A stretch of 64,000 nt of DNA from Lepidodermella squamata (taxonomy: Eukaryota; Gastrotricha), in the NCBI GenBank assembly GCA_047495785.1, contig JBLDXI010000054.1:1302001-1366000 (forward strand). Reading direction: 5' to 3'. Positions 57,146 to 64,000 of the stretch are shown here, piece after piece; within the stretch, counting starts at the first letter, position 1; every line of letters starts with the position of its first letter. The position numbers and the translations under genes are program-made. Under the pieces are notes generated by a model. The model was given only the letters and a program-made list of their open reading frames with translations. It had not been told where the DNA came from and made no database searches.

Positions 57146-58827
57146 TTTTAGAGTCTTCGACTGCTCACCGGCTGCATCGGCGCGATTTTCGGTGACGAAT
57201 AACCGAAATAATTAGTTATTTTCGATCCAGTTGAAGGATGTGCAATTTCAAATACGCTCTAGTTTCGAGAAAGGACCTAGCTCAAACAAAAAAGTGCCGA
57301 AATTATTTGTCAGACATCCTCTAACGGGAAAGAAAACAGCTCTTCAACTCTCAAGCATATTGACCAGGTTTAAAAAATTGAAAAAAATCAGTCCCCGTTC
57401 GATTAGGTGCCAATGTTCGGCTTGATTTTTCAAGTTTTCCATGAAAATTTACCGATAAAATCCACCGAAAAATGGCAAATTGTTCTTTTCTATAGCTTTA
57501 TCTGAAATTATTCATTCCAACTATTCACATACATATGTTGACTGTAATAAAGTGCTCCTTCGTATGATTCTCGACGAGAAGGAAGATAGGCACAAAATCA
57601 TATACTGATGCCTTATGGAGATTCGAAGAAAGCGGTGTTTCGGCGAATTTACGGTGTTGTAAGGAATTTTCACCCTTCCATTGTCTTCTGTTTTTATTAT
57701 CACAAACAAATTCGCCCCAGATGGAACGACCATAATCTGATGAACTTACGGAAATTTTGAGTACCAGATTTTCTAATAAAGCTGTTAAAAATTATGCCTT
57801 ATTACGGTCATCATTCTTGCAAAATGTTGATACAAATTAAAAAATTTCAAAATATACTCTAACCTCTATTGATTATTGATAACTAAAGCCCATTCGTTTC
57901 GGCTTTAAATTTTGGGTCATGGCGTCGGCCGACTGTTACCCTGCTAGCACGAGACTGTTACACCTCGTGCTTTACACTGGCGCATCTGATTCTTCCACTA
58001 TTCCACTCGGAACAAAGGTTGTAACAACAATGGTCGAGCAAACTCCAGTTGAAGATCGAGGTTGAAGATCCCGTTTGGGACATCCTTCTTTCTATCGGAA
58101 GGAGTGGTCAGAAAAATATTCAATTTTTTCTCGTAAATTACACATCAAAATTACTATATCTACAAATGTCCATGCCAGCCTGATAGCGGAATAAGGATAC
58201 GGTCCTCAACGGGTTAGGGCCTTGCTTCGCCACTGAGAAAAGTTTGAAAAAACCAACTCCTCTGACAATGAATACCTTTCAAACTTAGCCGAAATATCGA
58301 CTACTAAGACGTTGAAGTCGGGTTTATTCTGAAATAGGGTCCTAGGTTTTCGCTCTCTTTAGCTCAGCTTCAAGCACAATTTAAAAATCCGACTTGAATT
58401 TCAAATTATTTCAGAAAGATGAATTCACGAATAAAAATTATGAAAATTCTAATCGATTTCCTTTCAATGATTTTTTAAAAATTTGCGAAATTTACTCAAT
58501 CACATCTTAAACTCACCGAGATTTATTACCTTCGGTTGTCTTCTTCAATCTTTAAATAGCGTTCTTCCGTTACAGCATCTCCAGCGGATATCAACAGGAA
58601 AAAAATCTAAAAAAAACCGGATTGAAAAAAATTATTGCAACATAACAAAATGTTTATTCAAACTAATATTGCGAGAAAATTGAGCAACAACAAAATTAGC
58701 AAGCACTCGGCAGGCATGATTGATACAAGGCAAGGATTGATATCAAGTATAAGAGAATGTATGCAAGTTGATCTATTTACAAAAAATAGTTGATCAAAGC
58801 TGAATATGTTGAGATTTTTCGATGAAA
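57146..58827. other. Spacer between members D and E
   Basis: AT-rich. The missing first exon of member E should lie here; I searched the minus strand for an FGx4PGS-type block and did not find one. Short frames are not recognised. Confidence 0.45.
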
Positions 58828-61110
58828 TTAGCAGACGCGAATAGCTTCATTCGCCGAAATTTGACTGTCAAACTGCGATATGACCCATTTGATCGACCCA
58901 TTCTCGGCGGTCAGATTCTTCCGGAAAGCGAAATTGACTTTCGCAAAATTCGAAATCGTAATTCCAGTCACAGTTCGTAAAATCGGCAAATAATCTCGAT
59001 TTTCTGCGGGATTTTTCAAGACGAAACTCGGTTTAAGAATCGAATTCAGATCGTCAATGATTTTCGCAGCTGATTCGTCGCAATTTGAAGTAATCGACAG
59101 AAAAATATCGTGAAATTTCACGATTTGAGGCGACCGGCCGAACAGGGCGTTAAAAGCCATCATGCAATTTATTTGATCAGAGATCGGCAATGAAAAAAGC
59201 TTCCTCGAGGCGAAAAAATCGAGGAGAAATTTCCCGATCTGGAAGAACTCAGATTCGTAACATTTTGACCATTTTTTCCGGGTCGTTTCGTCAGCAGTTC
59301 GGAGAAATACAGCGAGAAATCGCGATGAAGTCACCCGTTTTTCTTTGCCGGAAATTTCCTTCGAAATTAATTTCAAAATTGTTTCATCACCGGATAAATA
59401 CGAAAAATTAGAGCTTCCAGCTACAACTGTGATCGAAGCAGCGAAATCGAGAGACTGTTTCAAATATTCAAAGGCGAAATCGTTGTTCTTCAAACAGCTA
59501 TCCAGCGAAAAAATTGTCGAAGAAAGACCTCGAATTAATCGTTTTGACAACTGCGAGTAAGTCGATACTCGTTTCAATTGAGCCAAATTCGAGACAGATG
59601 ATTGAATCAACGCGATAATTTGAAGAGTTGTCATGAACAATTTCACGCCTTTTTCATTCAAATCTCCGCTGATTTCAGTTAGAGCTTCCAATCGGTTCGA
59701 TAAGCAGAGAAATAGAGGCAAATCACCGAGAATAAAATCCACCTTATCGAGTTTCTTTAGTTCAAATATCAGGATTTTGAAGATTTCATCGATATCGGTT
59801 AGCAAATGAGTCATTTTCGCATTCGATTGAGTCGATTTCTTCAGAAGACTAGGCTTCGCAACATTGAAAGCAATTGAAGACAACAAGCTGAGCAAATCGA
59901 AGCAACGAAGTGTTGATTCTTTTGAAAAAATCAGGTTAGAACAGCGATTTTCCAGTGAAATTCGTAAAATCTCGATCAAATCCCCCGAAAAATTCAACTC
60001 ACTCATCTTCGATTTACAAAACAATTCGACAGTTGCGAAATTAACACAGGGTGAAACTTCGTTAAACGGCTTCAAAATTTGAGTCGAATTATGGGAATTC
60101 ACAATGGTATCGAAAATCGGTTCGCAAAATTCGAAAAAACCGCTCAAGAGATCTTCAGAGACACGAGGCTCCATTGAAGACAATTTCGCTAGAGCTTTTT
60201 TGCTGGTGATATTCGCCACAAATCGTCTGATAAACTCAGCGTACCAGCTTTCTTTCAACAACCATCGAGAAATCGGCCGATCCCACGCGAAAATTGATTT
60301 GAATTTTCGAATTGCCCAATCAATAGTTCCTGAATTTTCGCGTTTTTCTGAGGCAGCAATCCAAATACCGATGAGTTTCATCAACCACGCGATGAATAAC
60401 TGATCATTTGGTTCTGAGGTGAGGAAATTCAGATTTGAAAAAGTACTCATCAGTCGAGGGTTTTTTCCAATTCTTTCGACAAAATCCGACCGTTTTCGAA
60501 TGACTCGTAAAACAGTGGCGAAATCGCCGTATTTCAGGTGGCAAATCAAGTGAGTGACGTAAAATAATCGATTCTTGCCTTCAATCGACAGAACTTGATC
60601 GATCGAGTACTCGAAGTCTTCTTCGTTCATCTCTCGGGTCGCTTTTCCGTACTGTTTGTTACACCATCGAAATCCAGGGAAACCCTCCGTGTAACCATAC
60701 GCCGAATACGCGTTGAAGAACAGTGATTTGTTAACCGGAGATTTGCCGTACTTCTCGCATAGTATGCAAGCCATCGCAGCCGCTTCTTTCAGGTGCTTTG
60801 AAGCTAAATGGACAGAAATCGTAGCTTGAAGGAGTTGTTCGGTGAAACCACCAAGAACGTGAAACGCTTGGTTGAAGCAGCTCATGGCTTCTTTGTAAGA
60901 ATAATTTTTCGAAAATTCGTGGCCTTGTTGCAACAAATCATCGTATTTTTGGCGGCGCTCGTCGACAAGTAAACGGCCTCCAGCGGCGAGAAATCTCACG
61001 TCTTTCAAGAAGCGTTCCAAGCTATCACTGCTGGTCAGATGAATAACCATGTCGCAAACTTCACGAGAGCCGGGGCTAGTATCATCGCCGAAAATCAATT
61101 CAAAAGCCAT
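58828..61110 (-). CDS. Orphan helical protein family, member D (760 residues, intronless)
   Basis: A single frame from MAFELIFGDDTSPGSREV to a stop at 58828. It carries the full family plan: N-terminal block with FLAAGG (about residues 1-50), a two-helix TPR-like stretch (YKEAMSCFNQAFHVLGGF, about 75-95), central FIAWLMKLIGIW, LKESWYAEFIRRF, then FLRTADETTRKKW and FNALFGRSP near the C-terminus. D, like A and B, has no intron at the positions split in C and E. It is closer to C and E than to A/B by the AAGG and GRSP signatures. No catalytic motif is visible; function unknown. Confidence 0.85.
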   Translation of the reverse strand: MAFELIFGDDTSPGSREVCDMVIHLTSSDSLERFLKDVRFLAAGGRLLVDERRQKYDDLLQQGHEFSKNYSYKEAMSCFNQAFHVLGGFTEQLLQATISVHLASKHLKEAAAMACILCEKYGKSPVNKSLFFNAYSAYGYTEGFPGFRWCNKQYGKATREMNEEDFEYSIDQVLSIEGKNRLFYVTHLICHLKYGDFATVLRVIRKRSDFVERIGKNPRLMSTFSNLNFLTSEPNDQLFIAWLMKLIGIWIAASEKRENSGTIDWAIRKFKSIFAWDRPISRWLLKESWYAEFIRRFVANITSKKALAKLSSMEPRVSEDLLSGFFEFCEPIFDTIVNSHNSTQILKPFNEVSPCVNFATVELFCKSKMSELNFSGDLIEILRISLENRCSNLIFSKESTLRCFDLLSLLSSIAFNVAKPSLLKKSTQSNAKMTHLLTDIDEIFKILIFELKKLDKVDFILGDLPLFLCLSNRLEALTEISGDLNEKGVKLFMTTLQIIALIQSSVSNLAQLKRVSTYSQLSKRLIRGLSSTIFSLDSCLKNNDFAFEYLKQSLDFAASITVVAGSSNFSYLSGDETILKLISKEISGKEKRVTSSRFLAVFLRTADETTRKKWSKCYESEFFQIGKFLLDFFASRKLFSLPISDQINCMMAFNALFGRSPQIVKFHDIFLSITSNCDESAAKIIDDLNSILKPSFVLKNPAENRDYLPILRTVTGITISNFAKVNFAFRKNLTAENGSIKWVISQFDSQISANEAIRVC

Positions 61111-63327
61111 CTATTTCACATTCAAATAAAATATGAACAACAAATTATAAGCAACCCATTGCACAGACCAAAGATACTTGATTTTTCAGCAAAATACTAT
61201 CGAAGGGCATCCATTTCGTGATTACATGATTACAACCACAATGGCTCAATTAAATGAAGGCTATTGGTTCATGAAAAGAGGCTGATGAAGGCCCACAAAT
61301 CATCTGGAGTAGAGGCGAAACGAACTTCGCTCTTCAATTATAACGACAAAGCGAAGATTTTGTCGTGGCCCGATCGGAGCCTCGATAGCGACGGTGACGT
61401 AACAGACTGCGGCGGCTGGCTAGGATTTACATAATCAAAGTTCCTCGATAGAGGAATCGAAAATGCGAGAAACTTTGATAACGTAAGCAGGTAAGGTAAG
61501 ATCGTACGAATTTCGTAAAGAGTCGCGATATGTTCAGTGACGCAAGCTACGCATTTTGTTATTTACGAAATCAAATATCCCGATACATGCCAGTTACCCA
61601 ATAGAAAATCGTCGACCTAGATCCTAGATCAAGATTGAGTTGAAAGCAGGGTGGCGATAAGAGAAGTGTTTCACTGTTGCTTTTCTGTGTGTGTGTGTGT
61701 GCATTCTCATTGACGCCGCGTTAAAAGAGCCTTTTAACATATATACACTAGATAGAGGATAGAGAATTAGGTGATTGTACGGTATCTAAACAGACATAAT
61801 TACATAAATCTAGCGGTAGACTTGGCGGTGCGCCGTGTTCCGCAAATCACGGAAACCGAATCTGAGGGGCCATTCCCCTTCTCGCAGTGCCGCTCTTGGG
61901 TCTAGAAGCACTAATATAACGCACATAGAATTAACTAACATGGAAGAGACCTTCATAATTCATAATGAACTTTACAAAATTAAACTTAACGGGTCTAGAG
62001 ATAAGCAAGCCATTCATTCTGATGTTCATGTTCATACTGGAAGATGGATGGTGGCAATTTTTACGGGTTAGTGGGTTAGGGTTAGGGCGAGAGATTGAGA
62101 GTTAGGGCCCGATTGAAAACGACTTGCTATCGTATGACCTGCAAACTTCAGATATGTCATCAAACAGAGCTAGCCGAGGCGATAACAACAATAACTTGAT
62201 GATAGTTCTCTCAGGGTTGATTGGGTTTCCGACATTTGATCGAGCCCGAAATCCACGGTGGATTGTACCGAATCTTCACTTCCTTTCGCGGCAGTAACAG
62301 ACAACAGATTTCCCTGAGGCTCGCAATATCGGGTGCGCTACCACAAACCGCAATGACCAAGTCGGAACCACGTGGCCCAAGGCATCGCGCCAAAACCGAT
62401 TTGAACACACGAATGTCAAGGTGAAACACATGCCCTAAATATTAACATGAAATTTCAAGTAATATAATGTTCTAAGCAGTAAGATAGTCCAATTGCGTCT
62501 CAAAGCTTTAGTTTTAAAAGCATGCATTTTTTATTTTTTTTTAATTGTTCGATGAGCCATGAGCCCGTTTCCCGTCGTCTGTCGTCTCACTATCGAAAGT
62601 CAGCGGCGGAGAAATGACTGGTGCTGTTTTCACAAGCTTATTTCCCGTTTACTGTCAAATCGCTTTTTTGAGCATGCATTTGTCGATGTTTCCGATCGTA
62701 CGTGGCCAATGCCGCTTATCAGAAAGCAGCTTCCAGAATTTAATAAGGCAGATGAACCCTTGTGTCTCATTAATGTGGTTGATTTTCAGGCCACTTTCCG
62801 CTTTAACGATGACAGAATCTCGCGAAATAAGCCAACTGATCACCCCTTTTGTTCAGTTTCCTTTTCACGGCTGACGCTTCGGTACAGGGCGCTGGTGTTG
62901 CCGCCCTAACTCGAGCGCAGGCTTACATTTCCCCATCTGGTTAGTGGACGTTTCAACGCTTTGTAGCCGCATTTCTTCGTGATTATTTCGGTCTTGTGAG
63001 GTCCATCCATGAATTTAAGTCATTATTCGAATGAATAGTTAAACATTTGATTTGATTTGATTTATCAATATAAGCTCTCGTGCAATAAACGGCAATGAAC
63101 GACAGCAGTGTGTACTATTCCAATTTATTTCTTAAACCAACCCAAGTTAAATCTGTTTCGAGAGAAAGTACGCTAATTTGTCAAACTCTACTGTGAGAAA
63201 CCAAGGCTATTATATAGGATGTGATCTCAACTAAGAAGCTACTCATCAGATTCAATATTCATATCCGAATTAAAAAGCTGCTGGCTGACCGTGCACGGCT
63301 GGTTTAGGCTTTAGCGGCGAAAAAAAA
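61111..63327. other. Spacer between member D and the lectin gene
   Basis: A short GT microsatellite (about 61687-61701) and a brief GGGTTAGGGTTAGGG run (62069-62085) are present, plus a TTTGA array (about 63050-63064). Frames at 62211-62429 and 62559-62909 are open on both strands but unrecognised. Confidence 0.5.
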
Positions 63328-64000
63328 TTATAGAGCCAGCCGTTGGAGGGCTGCCTTGCAAGCAGCAGCTAATGCATCCACGGCCGAGGCTAACACATCA
63401 ACGACAGCTTTTTTATAAAGATTATCAGTGGTCGTGGTCGCGTTCGTAGTCGTCGTGGGTTGGGTCGTAGTCGTGATAAAAGGCGCAATCGTAGTGTCCA
63501 AGTTGATGCCCAGATTTAACTAGAAAACACAAGAATTTCGTATTTAAAGCTGTCAAGCCGCTCAAGCAATGATATTTACATCAGCCGATGCGTCGTAACC
63601 GTTGCAGAGAAGCATTCGCTTGGTAGTATCGAAGCCTGGAGATGTGAGGTACTGACCCTGCGCATTAATGTAAACACCCTGACCCGGCGAGAAGCTTAGA
63701 TTGCCTTCCTGAGAGTTATTGTAGCCAGCAGCCGGACTCCAGTTGGTGAAGCTTGTGTTCGTGAACTGTGTGCCATCGTCCCCTAAAGAGAAATTTTAGT
63801 GAAAAATACAGGGCGAATCAATGGCATTTACATGTCCAGCCATTGACGCCGATGCTGTTGTCATTGGCGTTGTGAAGGCCGATCCAGAATTCGTTGCCAA
63901 GGCCAGCCACTGCCTTGATCGCAGCGTTCAAGTCGTCTCGCGACTGGATGGTCGCCAAACCTCGGCGACAAGCGACTGAAACGCCGGTTTCGGGGGTCGT
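63328..64000 (-). CDS. C-type lectin-domain protein, 3' part (cut by window edge)
   Basis: Minus-strand exons: 64000 (edge)-63832, 63782-63580 and 63519-63328, frame-consistent across introns of 49 and 60 bp. The lectin fold is clear: RRGLATIQSRDDLNAAI, the GNEFWIGLHNA core, WTW/DDGTQF and FTNWSP, then a Cys (LLCNGYD). A Thr-rich linker (TTTTQPTTTTNATTTT) is followed by a short helical Ala/Leu-rich C-terminus (KAVVDVLASAVDALAAACKA). Ca2+-binding EPN/QPD-type residues are not evident in this portion (SPA replaces the usual EP), so sugar binding is uncertain. Signal peptide and N-terminus lie outside the window. Confidence 0.75.

Noticed and set aside
57190-57225. Plus-strand AIFGDE near the start of member E as an inverted N-terminal block
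   Set aside because: Six residues on the wrong strand without the following PGS; chance is likely.
61687-61701. GT microsatellite
   Set aside because: Short simple repeat without special context.
62065-62090. GGGTTAGGGTTAGGG run as a telomere or interstitial telomere
   Set aside because: Only about two and a half units in ordinary intergenic DNA; too short to mean anything.
1-64000. CRISPR arrays, bacterial operons or a prokaryotic defence island
   Set aside because: Spliceosomal introns, class C GPCRs and a C-type lectin show animal nuclear DNA; no spacer-repeat array is present.

Overview
This is a stretch of nuclear DNA from a small-intron animal. Every short intron I could place is 49-63 bp with GT..AG ends, and exon ends were checked by reading-frame continuity between paralogues. 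The proteins include class C GPCRs, a C-type lectin, a trypsin-CCP protease and an ankyrin protein, and the DNA transposons are of animal type. An ecdysozoan such as a nematode or tardigrade would fit, but nothing in the window fixes the phylum, and I do not name a species.

Layout. 1-11 kb: three tandem plus-strand genes for GABA-B-like class C receptors (1025-3529, 5181-7760, 8201-10799), with a TA-flanked MITE between the first two. 11.3-13.9 kb: a fourth, more diverged receptor on the minus strand. 14.3-15.8 kb: a secreted Cys-rich protein whose last intron holds a 660-bp TTAA-flanked (piggyBac-like) element. 16.1-17.7 kb: tandem repeats split by a 974-bp fold-back element with 9-bp target duplications. 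18.8-19.2 kb: a possible LINE endonuclease scrap. 19.4-22.3 kb: an ankyrin-repeat gene and a trypsin-like protease with CCP domains. 23.2-25.6 kb: first member (A) of a five-gene family of about 760 residues that I do not recognise. 26.2-26.6 kb: dead Ty3/Gypsy RT-RNase H. 28.9-31.5 kb: fifth receptor. 33.2-35.4 kb: orphan member B. 36.7-37.3 kb: a coiled-coil-like gene with an in-frame TGA. 37.8-40.1 kb: a complete-ended Tc1/mariner element with a frameshifted transposase and a second, antisense, spliced gene. 41.1-43 kb: retroelement integrase, zinc-knuckle and protease-like remnants. 47.2-61.1 kb: orphan members C, E and D, two of them split by introns of 2.0 and 2.7 kb; the intron of C holds hAT transposase scraps. 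63.3-64 kb: the 3' part of a C-type lectin, cut by the window edge.

Two themes dominate. First, two unrelated gene families, five GABA-B-like receptors and five orphan helical proteins, have expanded locally and are interleaved. The receptors keep a Venus-flytrap ectodomain and seven membrane segments but have almost no cytoplasmic tail. The orphan proteins have no signal peptide or membrane segment and share three signatures: FGx4PGS at the N-terminus, an aromatic/Leu-rich WFMKLI-like middle block, and R[CS][AG][ND]x2[CT]Rx[KR]W near the C-terminus. Second, several different DNA transposons with intact ends (TA, TTAA and 9-bp target duplications) sit in introns and intergenic DNA.
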